Shown one piece after another: positions 19,094 to 28,053 of a DNA stretch of 64,000 nt; position 1 is the stretch's first letter, and the number at the start of each line of letters is the position of its first letter. Source of the DNA: AP-15 sp963777435 (lineage in GTDB: Bacteria > Pseudomonadota > Alphaproteobacteria > ATCC43930 > CGMCC-115725); the NCBI GenBank assembly GCA_963777435.1, contig CAVZQT010000003.1:930001-994000 (forward strand). The letters are read 5' to 3'. The notes under the pieces are model-generated. The model saw only the letters and a program-made list of their open reading frames with translations, was not told the origin of the DNA and searched no databases. The translations under genes were made by a program, and so were the position numbers.

Positions 19094-20293
19094 CGCGACA
19101 GCGCTCTTTCGGCAAGTGCGCGGTGGTATAGGGATAAGGTCTCACGGGCGACAATCTCCTCGGCGAAGTGGGCTTCCACCAATTTTCTGCCGTTGTTGCC
19201 CATCTCTTCGCACCGTGCGGAATCGGCCGCGAGCGCCGCGATCGCGTCGACAAGCGCAGACAAATCGTGCGGCGGCACGAGGACGCCATTTGCATTCTCG
19301 CCCGTCCGGACCGCCTCGCGGCAGCCGGGAACATCGGTCGCGATGATCGGTCGGGCGCACGCGGCGGCTTCGAGCAAAGCTTTCGGCACACCCTCACCAT
19401 AGGTCGAGGGCAGAACCGCGATTGCCGCACGCCGCCAGACTTCGCGAACGTCCTCGACCGCACCAATCCAGGTCACTCCCGGCTCGGCGGTGAGCAAAGA
19501 CAGCTCAGTCGGCGATAGCGAGCCCGGATTGTCGGGGTCCGGAGGCCCCGCCAAAACAAGCTCGATCGGCAGATTCCGCGTCCGCAGGGAGCCGGATTGC
19601 GGCGACTGCGTCGAGCACGCCTTTGTCGCGCAGCATGCGCGAAACGAGGGCGACGGTGACCGGATTGCCTTTGGGCATCGGCAGCAGTGCGAAATGTCGG
19701 ATATCGACGCCCGAGCCGCGAATCAGCGATATTCGCGACCGCTTGACCCCGAGCGCCGCGAGTGCCGCACCGTCCTCGGGGTTTTGTACAACGACCTGAT
19801 TGCGGCGACGGCCGGTGGCGAGACGCAGCGCCACCCCGAGCGCCGGCCGGCGCAGCCGCGCCGCGACACCGGCTGCCGAAAAACCAGACCCCAACCCCAT
19901 TACCGCATCGATCACCACCGGCGCATCACGCGCATTGCCAAAAGCGATTGCCCGCGCGAGGCCGCCGAACAACACCGGTTTCAACGCCACGTGGTGAAGG
20001 ATATCGGGTCGCTCTGACCGATAGAGACGCGCAATCGCCGCAATCGCCCGCGCCGAACCAGCGGCCCCGTCGCCGCGCCGCCGCCACGGCAGCGGCCGCA
20101 ATGCTAATCCCTCATCGAGGATGCGCGGGCCGTGATCCTGGACCCGGGTGGCGACGACAACATCAAATCCGGCGGCGCACGCCGCCCGCGCCACCGGCAG
20201 GCGATGTGAACAAAAGTACCAATCCTCGGTGACAAGGAACAGCAGCTTCGGGCGCCATCGGCAGGGGCCCGCATATAACGGCTCGGCGCGCAA
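19090..20293 (-). CDS. GT4-type glycosyltransferase, frameshifted
   Basis: Family-4 glycosyltransferase, probably adding a sugar to a lipid-linked glycan. The N-terminal domain (KLLFLVTEDWYFCSHRLPVARAA, then DILHHVALKP) is in one frame. The C-terminal nucleotide-sugar domain (ELVLAGPPDPDN, then VLPSTYGEGVPKALLEAAACARPIIATDVPGCREAV, the ExxxxE motif region) is in another. The switch lies near 19597. Corrected length is about 400 residues. The start is uncertain: TTG 20293 gives the only in-frame option close to the first strand. It is divergent from the epimerase gene, and the pair looks like exopolysaccharide or O-antigen synthesis. Confidence 0.8.
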
Positions 20294-20457
20294 TTCCGAT
20301 CGTATCGCACGAGGTCACGTGGCGACCGCACCTGCCGGCGGCAGAATAAGGACGGTCTTGTCCATACATGCCGTCCTGTTTAATCCATCTGCGAGAGATG
20401 CGCTTGCGTAATCAAGCTCGTGGAGTGCCGGATGGGGGGTAAGGGCTGCCGCAGATA

Positions 20458-21381
20458 TTGGTGACGGGTGCGGCTGGATTTATTGGCCGCGCGCTGTGCC
20501 GCGAACTGGTGCGGCGTGGCCAAGACGTTCGCGGCATCACTCGCGAAAGCGCGGAGCCTGTCGCCGGCGTCGAATGGCGAGCGATCGGCGACATTGGCCC
20601 CGACACCGATTGGACCGCCCATCTCAAAGGCGTCGCTATCGTCATCCATCTCGCGACGAGCGCGCATCGTCCGGTCGAGGCAGCGACCGGCATCGCCGAA
20701 GCGAAAGCCGCGGCGTCCTTGGTGCGGGCCGCGAGTGCCGGCGGCGTTCGCCGGCTGGTTCACGTCAGCTCGATCCGCGCGATGGGCGAGGAGACGCCGC
20801 CCGGCCGCCGCTTTACCGCCACCGACCCGCCATCGCCGCAAGATGCTTACGGCCGCGCCAAGCTCACCATCGAGCACGCCGTCAGTTCCGCCGCCGGCGC
20901 GAGCGGGCTCGACTTTGTTATTGTCCGCCCGCCATTGGTTTACGGGCCTGGGGTCAAAGGAAATCTGCGGGCGCTGATCAAGCTGACCGCGAGTGGTGTG
21001 CCATTGCCGTTCGCCGGTCTCGATAGCCGCCGCAGCCTGATCTTCATCGGCAACCTGATCGATCTTTTGGTACTGGCCTGCACCCATCCGGGCGCCCGCG
21101 GTCGTCTGCTGCTGGCGCGCGACGCCGTCGATCTTTCGATCCCCGAATTGGTCCAAGCGCTGGCGAGCGGGCTCGCGCGTCGGGTGCGGCTGTTTCCGGC
21201 GCCCTCGGCCTTGTTTGCCGGGCTCAGACTGGTCCCGGTACTACGCCCGGCGCTGCGCCGCCTGACCTTGCCGCTGCTAGTGGATGACGACGAGACGCGT
21301 CGCCTCCTCGGCTGGACGCCTGCGGTGTCGCCCGAAACTGGGCTCGCATCCACGGCGCGCGCCTACGCCCAGCGCTCGTAA
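20458..21381 (+). CDS. NAD-dependent epimerase/dehydratase (extended SDR)
   Basis: A 307-residue Rossmann-fold nucleotide-sugar epimerase or reductase. VTGAAGFIGRAL is the NAD motif at the N-terminus, HVSSIRAMG carries the catalytic Ser, and DAYGRAKLTIE holds the Tyr-x3-Lys pair. VRPPLVYGPGVKGN is the typical GalE/WbpP-like substrate segment. TTG 20458 is the first usual start after the in-frame stop at 20440-20442; CTG 20446 would add four residues (PQIL) that match the family N-terminus. Adjacent glycosyltransferase suggests supply of an activated sugar. Confidence 0.85.
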   Translation: MVTGAAGFIGRALCRELVRRGQDVRGITRESAEPVAGVEWRAIGDIGPDTDWTAHLKGVAIVIHLATSAHRPVEAATGIAEAKAAASLVRAASAGGVRRLVHVSSIRAMGEETPPGRRFTATDPPSPQDAYGRAKLTIEHAVSSAAGASGLDFVIVRPPLVYGPGVKGNLRALIKLTASGVPLPFAGLDSRRSLIFIGNLIDLLVLACTHPGARGRLLLARDAVDLSIPELVQALASGLARRVRLFPAPSALFAGLRLVPVLRPALRRLTLPLLVDDDETRRLLGWTPAVSPETGLASTARAYAQRS

Positions 21382-21418
21382 TCTGCGGAGGTCGGCAAAA
21401 GCTTCCGTGTGAGCCGGG

Positions 21419-22057
21419 CTATTCCGCGTCGGGCTGCCTTGCAGGATGGGCGTCGGTGAAAGCCGGGATCGCCATGCACGTGTTGTATATCCGCATCACC
21501 CGCGGATAGCTGTTGAGCGGCCAATTAAAGGTCTTGGCCGGCGTCACCTGGGTGACGAGGCAAATATCGGCGATGGTCGGATGCCCGCCATGGCAGAAAT
21601 CGCCGCTCTCGGGATGACGCGCCAGCCGCGCCTCGATCGCTTCGAGACCGAGGCCGAGCCAATGTCCGATCCAAGCCACCAGCTGGGTCTCGCCCAGCTT
21701 CAAGACGTCGGTCAGATAATGGCGCACGCGCGGCACGATCAGCGGGTGCGAGTCGGCGGCGTTGATCAATGCCAGACCGCGCACCCAGGCGCGCGCTTCA
21801 GGATCGGCCGGCAGCAGCGGTGGCTCGGGGTAGCGTTCATCCAGATATTCGAGGATGGCCAGAGATTGGAACAGCTCAGTCTCGCCGTCGATCAGGGTCG
21901 GCACCATCATCTGCGGGTTTAGGCTGCGGTATTCGGCGGCGAATTGGTCGCCCTTTTCGAGGTGAAGGTAAGTGTCCTCGCGCGCCAGACGCTTGAGGTT
22001 CAACGCGATGCGCACGCGGAAACTCGCCTGCGAGCGATAATAAGTGTAGAGCTTCAT
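21419..22057 (-). CDS. maiA: Maleylacetoacetate isomerase (zeta-class GST)
   Basis: A 212-residue glutathione-dependent isomerase of tyrosine/homogentisate breakdown, converting maleylacetoacetate to fumarylacetoacetate. The N-terminal thioredoxin-like domain begins KLYTYYRSQASFRVRIALNLK, the zeta-class signature with the active-site Ser, followed by PQMMVPTLIDG and QSLAILEYLDE. The helical C-terminal domain ends normally. ATG 22057 is chosen because the motif starts there; upstream codons are out of family. No other homogentisate gene is adjacent, and related maleylpyruvate isomerase activity is possible. Confidence 0.88.
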   Translation of the reverse strand: MKLYTYYRSQASFRVRIALNLKRLAREDTYLHLEKGDQFAAEYRSLNPQMMVPTLIDGETELFQSLAILEYLDERYPEPPLLPADPEARAWVRGLALINAADSHPLIVPRVRHYLTDVLKLGETQLVAWIGHWLGLGLEAIEARLARHPESGDFCHGGHPTIADICLVTQVTPAKTFNWPLNSYPRVMRIYNTCMAIPAFTDAHPARQPDAE

Positions 22058-22132
22058 TCCAAGTCGCCCCTGCTTGCCCGCGGCGCGCGGGCTGCCGAGC
22101 CGGCTTGTTATCAGGCCCCCAGGATAACGTCC

Positions 22133-22669
22133 ATGTCCTTCAACCATCAGGCTTTCCGTCTAATTGCCGTGATGTTTTCGGCGGTGACGTTGGCCGCGCC
22201 GGCATCGGCCGCTAATCCCGTTGGCGGCGGCTGCTCCAGCTGCAATCTGCTAAATGAAAAGGCGCTGTCACTCGATTTGGCGGAGGCGATCGCGATGGCG
22301 GCACTCGCCAAATGCCGGGCCGACGGCAATCACGTCAGCGTCACCGTGGTCGACCGCGACGGGCTCATCAAGATCGCCTTTCGCGATGACGGGGCGTCGC
22401 CGCACACAATGACCACCAGCCAGCGCAAGGCGTTCACCTCGGTCACGTTTCGCCAGCCCTCGGCGCAGTGGGCGCATCGCGTCTTGACCGACCCCGCGGT
22501 CGCCGGGCTCAAAGACACCTCCGGGACCATCGCGCTCGGCGGCGGCGTGCCGATCAAAGCCGGGAACGAAGTCGTCGGCGCGATCGGGGTCAGCGGCTCA
22601 CCCGGCGGCGACAAGGACGAGGCCTGCGCCAATGCCGGCATCATGGCGGTTGCCGACAAGCTCAAATAA
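22133..22669 (+). CDS. Exported GlcG/HbpS-family haem-binding protein
   Basis: A 178-residue secreted protein with a signal peptide (FRLIAVMFSAVTLAAPASA, cleaved near residue 28). The rest is the GlcG/HbpS (DUF336) domain: LAEAIAMAALAKCRADGNHVSVTVVDRDGLIKIAFRDDGA, then GGGVPIKAGNEVVGAIGVSGSPGGDKDEACANAG, the family C-terminus. HbpS proteins bind haem or corrinoids outside the membrane. A CSSC pair follows the signal and could form a disulfide. It is divergent from maiA with about 75 bases between starts. Confidence 0.85.
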   Translation: MSFNHQAFRLIAVMFSAVTLAAPASAANPVGGGCSSCNLLNEKALSLDLAEAIAMAALAKCRADGNHVSVTVVDRDGLIKIAFRDDGASPHTMTTSQRKAFTSVTFRQPSAQWAHRVLTDPAVAGLKDTSGTIALGGGVPIKAGNEVVGAIGVSGSPGGDKDEACANAGIMAVADKLK

Positions 22670-22719
22670 GACGGCAAGCTGGCCAAAGGTTCGGCCGACG
22701 GATGCGTGTCGAGGATCAG

Positions 22720-23637
22720 ATGACACATAAAGCTTCACTGGTTTTCCTCGATTACGACCAACAGGCGCTCGATGCCGCCTATGACCAGGCCGCCTATGCC
22801 CCCAATCGCGAACAGCTGATCCGCCGCCGCGAGAGCGACAGCGCGACGGCGCGGGCGCGGCTCGGCGAGCCCGAGCGCTTTGCCTATGGCGACGCCGAGA
22901 TCGAACGGCTCGATCTATACCGCGCGCCCGGCGAGCGACGCCCAATCTTTATCTTTATCCATGGCGGCGCATGGCGGGCCGGCCGCGCCGCGGATTACGC
23001 CAGCCCGGCCGAGATGTTCGCTGCCGCCGGCGCGCACTATGTCCTGCCCGATTTCAGCTGGGTGCAGGACGCCGCCGGCGATCTGATGGTGCTGGCCGAT
23101 CAGGTCCGTCGCGCGATTGCCTGGGTATACCGCAATGCGGCCCGGTTTGGCGGCGATCCGAGCCGGCTTTCTGTCGGCGGCCAATCCTCGGGCGGGCATC
23201 TCGCGGCGGTGGCGATGACCACCGATTGGCCTCGCGAATTCGAGCTGCCGGCCGACATCATCAAAGGCGGCCTCCTCGTGTCCGGCATGTACGAGTTGGC
23301 GCCGGTGCGGCTGTCGAAGCGCAGCGCCTATGTCGCGTTTGACGATGCCACCGTCGAGGCATTGAGCCCGATCCGCCATCTCGACCAATTGCGCGCACCG
23401 GTTGTCGTCGCCTACGGCACTTGCGAGACGCCGGAATTCCAGCGCCAGAGCCGCGAGTTTGCCGCCGCCGTCGCGGCCGCCGGCAAACCGGTGCGATTAT
23501 TGGTCGGCAAGCACTACAATCATTTCGAATTGCTCGAAACCCTCGGCAATCCTTTTGGGCTGTTGGGTCGGGCGGCGCTCGAACTGATGGGCTGCGATAC
23601 TGATGGGGCTCCGACACTGATGGGATTGCGGTCATGA
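22720..23637 (+). CDS. Alpha/beta hydrolase (kynurenine formamidase-like)
   Basis: A 305-residue esterase of the fold-3/formamidase group. HGGAWRAG is the oxyanion motif near residue 78, GQSSGGHLA carries the nucleophile Ser near 156, and the catalytic Asp and His are likely in YGTCETPEF and GKHYNHFE near the C-terminus. The start is ATG 22720 with GAGG five bases upstream; ATG 22702 is the alternative. It overlaps the threonine aldolase gene by ATGA. Arylformamidase activity (tryptophan to kynurenine) is suggested by the overall pattern but not proved. Confidence 0.8.
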   Translation: MTHKASLVFLDYDQQALDAAYDQAAYAPNREQLIRRRESDSATARARLGEPERFAYGDAEIERLDLYRAPGERRPIFIFIHGGAWRAGRAADYASPAEMFAAAGAHYVLPDFSWVQDAAGDLMVLADQVRRAIAWVYRNAARFGGDPSRLSVGGQSSGGHLAAVAMTTDWPREFELPADIIKGGLLVSGMYELAPVRLSKRSAYVAFDDATVEALSPIRHLDQLRAPVVVAYGTCETPEFQRQSREFAAAVAAAGKPVRLLVGKHYNHFELLETLGNPFGLLGRAALELMGCDTDGAPTLMGLRS

Positions 23638-24668
23638 ACCCGATCGATCTGCGCTCCGACACCGTGACCCGGCCGTCACCCGGCATGCGCGAAGCGATGG
23701 CGGCGGCACCAGTCGGGGACGACCAGTATGGCGAAGACCCATCGGTCAACCTTCTGCAGCAGCGGATCGCCGAATTGCTCGGCAAGGAGGCGGCGCTGTT
23801 CGTGCCGAGCGGCACGATGGCGAACCAGATCGGCCTCAAAGTGCTGACCCGGCCCGGCGACGAGGTGGTGCTCGGGCACGAGGCGCATGTCGTCTGGCAT
23901 GAATCGGGCGCCGGGGCGGCCAATTCCGGGGTGCAGTTCACGCCCGTCGGACAGGGCGGGCTATTTACCGCCGACGATCTGCTGGCCGCCTACAAACCGC
24001 CGGGGCATATCGTGTTCCCGCCGACGACCCTAGTCGCTGTCGAGAACACCCACAATCGCGGCGGCGGCCTGGTTTTTCCGCAGCAGGACGCGGTCGCCCT
24101 GTGTGCGGCGGCGCGTGACCTCGGAATGGCGAGCTATCTCGACGGCGCCCGGCTGTTCAACGCCGCAGTCGCGTCCGGCCGCAGCCTCGCCGAATTGGCC
24201 GCACCCTTCGATTTGGTCTCGGTAGCGTTGTCAAAGGGGCTCGGCTGCCCGGTCGGGAGCGTTCTCGCCGGCACACGGGAGGCGATCGCGCGGGCTCATC
24301 GCGCCCGTCGCATGTTTGGCGGTGCGATGCGTCAGGCCGGAATCCTTGCGGCGGCCGGATTATGGGCGCTCGACCATAATTTCGACCGGCTCGCCGAGGA
24401 CCATGCCAACGCCCGGCTGTTGGCGGAGCGTCTCGCGGGCTTGCCCGGCGTCGAACTCGACCTCGCGACCGTCCAAAGCAACATCGTGATCTTCCACATG
24501 ACGACGGCGGCGCCCGACGCAGCGGCCATCGTCACGCAGGCCGCAAAGGCCGGCGTCCTGGTCTCGGCTTTTGCCGCCCGGACCGTGCGGGCCGTGACCC
24601 ATCTCGACGTCACGCGCGACGAGTGCCGCCGCGCCGCCGATCTCCTCGCCGAAATCATCATGGTCTAG
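23634..24668 (+). CDS. ltaE: Low-specificity L-threonine aldolase
   Basis: A 344-residue PLP enzyme of fold type I that cleaves threonine or allo-threonine to glycine and acetaldehyde. It begins DLRSDTVTRPSPGMREAM and shows VGDDQYGEDPSVNLLQ, LFVPSGTMANQIGL, ENTHNRGGG and SYLDGARLFNA. The PLP Lys is in VALSKGLGCPVGS near residue 201. All conserved residues appear present. It is translationally coupled to the alpha/beta hydrolase, which suggests a small amino-acid breakdown operon. Confidence 0.9.
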   Translation: MNPIDLRSDTVTRPSPGMREAMAAAPVGDDQYGEDPSVNLLQQRIAELLGKEAALFVPSGTMANQIGLKVLTRPGDEVVLGHEAHVVWHESGAGAANSGVQFTPVGQGGLFTADDLLAAYKPPGHIVFPPTTLVAVENTHNRGGGLVFPQQDAVALCAAARDLGMASYLDGARLFNAAVASGRSLAELAAPFDLVSVALSKGLGCPVGSVLAGTREAIARAHRARRMFGGAMRQAGILAAAGLWALDHNFDRLAEDHANARLLAERLAGLPGVELDLATVQSNIVIFHMTTAAPDAAAIVTQAAKAGVLVSAFAARTVRAVTHLDVTRDECRRAADLLAEIIMV

Positions 24669-24748
24669 AGCGGCGGCGGGGAAGAGCGCCTCGACCCGTA
24701 AAATTGTCAGCCGGTTGAGTCGTTTACCTGTTCTTCATGAGCGGCATG

Positions 24749-25240
24749 TCAGGCGGGCTGGGCGACGCGGTTGGGCCGCCCATGGGCCGCCGCCGCCATC
24801 AATTCGGCGATCTTGGCGGGGTTGGTAAAGGCAAGGTATTCCGCCGCGTATTCGGGCGGCAAGACCTCGACCATCTGCTGATTCTCGACCCACACCTCGA
24901 TCACATGGAACGGGCCGCGGTTGCAATCGAAGCAGTGCCAGCCTTCACGCTCGGCGACAGCTTTGACCTTGGCCGCGTCGGTGGTGACACTCAGCGCGAA
25001 ATGGGTCGGGGCAAACTCGCGCGGCTCTTTTCTGACAAAGCCACCGCCGACCTCACCGCCCGGGCGCAGTTCGGTCCCCGCCGGATAAACCTCGACGCCC
25101 GAGCCGTGCTGATCGAGCTGGAGGGCAAAAAAGCTGCCGGGATTGGGCGGGAACGGCACCGCCTTGCCGCCCATGATTTCGGCGAGAACGCCGGCAACAT
25201 GCTGTGGGTCGCGGGCCGCGATCGACAGATGATGGATCAT
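24749..25240 (-). CDS. VOC-family protein
   Basis: A 163-residue glyoxalase/dioxygenase-fold protein starting IHHLSIAARDPQHVAGVLAEIMGG, with candidate metal His residues at 3-4 and another in THFALSVTTDAAKV. The C-terminal part WHCFDCNRGPFHVIEVWVENQQMVEVLPPEY completes the second module. ATG 25240 has AGGAGGGG nine bases upstream and is clearly the start. Alone between the threonine aldolase (convergent) and the cyclase gene. Substrate unknown. Confidence 0.8.
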   Translation of the reverse strand: MIHHLSIAARDPQHVAGVLAEIMGGKAVPFPPNPGSFFALQLDQHGSGVEVYPAGTELRPGGEVGGGFVRKEPREFAPTHFALSVTTDAAKVKAVAEREGWHCFDCNRGPFHVIEVWVENQQMVEVLPPEYAAEYLAFTNPAKIAELMAAAAHGRPNRVAQPA

Positions 25241-25331
25241 ACTTCCCCTCCTGTTGGTCAGGAACCAATAGCATGTCGGAATCGCGCATGCGACGCCGCG
25301 CCACTGGGAGATGTGGGTGCTTCCGCGAGAT

Positions 25332-26563
25332 TTACAGCGGCAATTGCGGGCCGGCAAAACCCGGCTCGGGGGTGAAGAGTTCCTGCGGCTGAGCGACCCC
25401 GCGCAACGCGTAACGGCCGACCGAAACCAGATGGCGACGCGTCTCCGCATCCAGTGCGCCGACAAAGCTCGCCGATACCAACACGTCTTGTTCGACCGAG
25501 CGGCTCATTGCCAGGATGCGGCTGACCTCGTTGACCGCCGGGCCGATGACCGTGAAGTCGAGGCGGTCTTTGCTGCCGACATTGCCGTAAAACACATCGC
25601 CGACATGCAGTGCGAGATAGACCTCGCTGGTCGGCAACCCCTGTTCCGCGCGCCGCAGGTTAAGCTTAGCAGCAGCCCCGCGGACCTGCGCCGCCGCGGC
25701 GAGCGCCGCGCGACAAGCCAAGCCGCGATCCTCGCCGGTAAAGATCGCCAACGTCCCGTCGCCGACCAGCTTCAAGACGTCCCCGCCCCGGTCATGCACC
25801 GCCGACACCACGACATCGGCGTAGTCGTTCAAGAGCGGGATGATTTGCTCCGGCGGCGCCGTGTCGGAGATATGGGTGTAGCCGTGCAGATCGCTGTACC
25901 AGAGGACAGCGCCGATCTTTTCGGCGACGCCGCGCGCGATGCGGCCGCTCATCACCCGCCGCGCCGGATCGCGACCGAGATAGGTCGCCGCCAACGTCCC
26001 GGCCATGCGCGCGAGCGCCGCCGATTTTATCGCAAGCTTCAGGAAGGTGCGAGCCGCACCAGTGCGGCGACCGCCTCGTTATCGAACCCGCTCGCGTCTT
26101 CGCTCGCCCAGGACGAATAGACGCAGTCCATTTCGCCGATCACTGCCTCGGCGGCAAATCGGTGAACCAGCGCGAGGTAATCGGTCACGCCCTCGTCACG
26201 CGCTTGCACGATTGCCGGAAAATCGGCGGGTTCGCCGGCTGCCAGGCGGCGCCGCAACGCGTTCTCGCCCGACTGGAGGAGATGGAAGAAAGGGCTACGC
26301 CGCCAATTCTCCGCCGCCTCGCCTTCGTTGGTGCGGCCGTAATCCACCGCCTCGACGTCGTCCCGCGCATCGGCGCGCCAGCGGAAGACGCGGCCTTCGT
26401 AGATCGGGTGAAGGGTGTCGAGAATGATCATCGCCCGGGCCAACGGGACGCCCGCATCGACAATCCGCCGGCAGAACCCGGCCATCAGCTCGTTCTCCGG
26501 CCGACCGATCAATCCGGCGCTCGTCACCCAACCGGCCAGCTCGTCCAACGCTGCTTGCTTCAT
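25332..26563 (-). CDS. Class III adenylate/guanylate cyclase, frameshifted
   Basis: Nucleotidyl cyclase with an N-terminal sensory-like domain (residues 1-170, containing RAMIILDTLHPIYEGRVFRWR) and a C-terminal catalytic domain. The catalytic part shows LWYSDLHGYTHISD (metal Asp), LKLVGDGTLAIF (second metal Asp) and VIGPAVNEVSRI (transition-state Asn and Arg). The domains are separated by a frame break near 26050: adding one T in a short T run turns LAPS-stop into LAPFLKLAIKSAALARMAGTL. Corrected length is about 410 residues. Start is ATG 26563. This architecture is frequent in rhizobia. The ligand is not known. Confidence 0.8.
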
Positions 26564-26603
26564 CGGTGAGCCACCCTGGCCCGGTCGATATTGCGGGGGC
26601 AAC

Positions 26604-26987
26604 TCATGTCGAACGCTCGGCAAATTTCGCCATGTCGATGACCGCGCGGGAATGCGTCCCGGCGCCGATTTCCTTCCCGCTTCCGGTGGCGCGCACGTTG
26701 AATTCGACGCGCTTGCCGTCGACCTTGGTGACCTCAGCCTCGCCCGTGACCAGCCGTCCAACCGGCGTCGCCGCGAGATGGCGGACATTGACCACGGTGC
26801 CGACCGCACTCTCGCCCGGGTCGAGATAGCCTCTGATCGCGTTCAGCGCGGCGTTTTCCATGATCATGATCATGACCGGGGTCGCCAAGACCGGCGGCAG
26901 CATCGCGTCCTTGAACTGGTCCGCAAGATGTTGCGGCTGGATCAGCAAGTTAAATGAACCCCTGGCTCCGATCGGTATCGGCTTCAC
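26604..26987 (-). CDS. FlK-like hotdog thioesterase
   Basis: A 127-residue thioesterase of the fluoroacetyl-CoA thioesterase-like group. Conserved features are LATPVMIMIMENAA (active-site Thr and Glu), LDPGESAVGTVVNVRHLAATPVG, and AGTHSRAVIDMAKF (catalytic His). GTG 26987 is chosen because GGGGAG lies five bases upstream and the family N-terminus begins there. In the sequence as given, the frame stays open upstream and joins the DUF1989 gene into one 333-codon frame; I think this joining is caused by an indel (see the DUF1989 entry). Confidence 0.75.
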   Translation of the reverse strand: MKPIPIGARGSFNLLIQPQHLADQFKDAMLPPVLATPVMIMIMENAALNAIRGYLDPGESAVGTVVNVRHLAATPVGRLVTGEAEVTKVDGKRVEFNVRATGSGKEIGAGTHSRAVIDMAKFAERST

Positions 26988-26998
26988 CGTCGCTCCCC

Positions 26999-27605
26999 TT
27001 ACACCGCCCGCAAGGTATCCAACGATCTCGAAATGGGCGTGGGTCGGCTGCATCGCGAGCCCGTTGACCGGCAATATGTCCTGCGGACAGGCGGAAAACG
27101 CGATGATGCAATCGATCTCGGCTCGTAATGACACGTAGCTCCCGGGCGTGCTGACCGGGGGCTTGACCTCGACATGGTTGCCGTCGACGACCGGGATGTT
27201 CATGAACAGGTTGAGCGGCGCCGGCGTCTCGGGCGGCGTCAGCCCGAGTTCGGCGAGGCCGGCGGCGAGGTTGTCGGTGCAATTGTCGTGGTAACCGTTG
27301 CAGCCGAGCAGCTCGTAGCGCCAGCGGTCGCAAGCGGCGAACAAGGTGTCGTGAATGCCGCCCGAGGTGTCCTCGACCAAGGTCAGGATCGGCCGCCTCT
27401 TGTTGGTCACGAGAGCATCGCCGACCGCCGGAATGATGTGCCCGAGTGCGGGGCGGCTGTGCTCCATCGACATGAATTCGCGCAGATCGGCAGCGGCGAA
27501 CGCCCAGGTGTCCACGACCTGCTGACCTTCCGTATTCACGACCTTGACGATTTGCCCGCGACGCAGGTGGGCGGCCTTGCCGCAGCGCGCCGGGATCTCG
27601 ATCAT
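26999..27605 (-). CDS. DUF1989 / urea carboxylase-associated protein
   Basis: The DUF1989 domain covers about residues 1-195: EIPARCGKAAHLRRGQIVKVVNTEGQQVVDTWAF, FMSMEHSRPALGHIIPAVGD, CDRWRYELLGC, NLFMNIPV and CPQDILPVNG, with Cys and His residues expected for metal binding. Start ATG 27605 has AGGAGG before it. Read literally, the frame runs on into the thioesterase to 26604. Removing one base near 27020 instead ends the protein DTLRAV-stop at 26999, giving about 201 residues, the family's usual size, and leaves a perfect ribosome site for the thioesterase. In relatives these proteins accompany urea/amide breakdown. Confidence 0.7.
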
Positions 27606-27663
27606 GTGGTCCTCCTGTTGCCCGCCGACCCGAGGCGAGCATAGCGGGATCGGTGCAGGATCG

Positions 27664-27861
27664 TTACCGGTTGGTTGCGGGAGCCTCGATCGGCGCGCAA
27701 TTCGATCGCCCGGACATCAGGCAGTCCTCGAGATTGGATTCGTTGCGCAGCGCGTGCACCAGGTAAACCGCGGCGACCACCAGCAAGGCGATGACGACGA
27801 GCCCGATCAGGGCGCGCGACCGAGACTGCTCGTCGCCGTGCTCGTCGGGCGGTTGGGTCAA
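27664..27861 (-). CDS. Small single-pass membrane protein
   Basis: A 65-residue protein: hydrophilic N-terminus (about 17 residues), one membrane helix (ALIGLVVIALLVVAAVYLVHAL) and a short C-terminal part with two cysteines in LEDCLMSGRSNCAPI. This Cys-x6-Cys tail after a helix is seen in small conserved alphaproteobacterial proteins of unknown function. TTG 27861 is the likely start, since GGAG lies about eight bases upstream and ATG codons are absent. It is divergent from the amidase gene. Confidence 0.6.
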   Translation of the reverse strand: MTQPPDEHGDEQSRSRALIGLVVIALLVVAAVYLVHALRNESNLEDCLMSGRSNCAPIEAPATNR

Positions 27862-28053
27862 GCGTGGTCTCCGGTGCAACAGAAGCGGCCCGGCGCAACC
27901 CTGCTCCGGACGCATCGTTATAGGCGAGATATCGGAGCGATGTTGCCGGCGGCAGCGCTTGTCAAGCGCCCAGCGTCCGAGCAACAGTGACGCGCCGGCA
28001 CGCCGGTTGCCAAAGCGCCGCTGCCGGCGCCGCGAGATTGGAGAAATGCCGAG

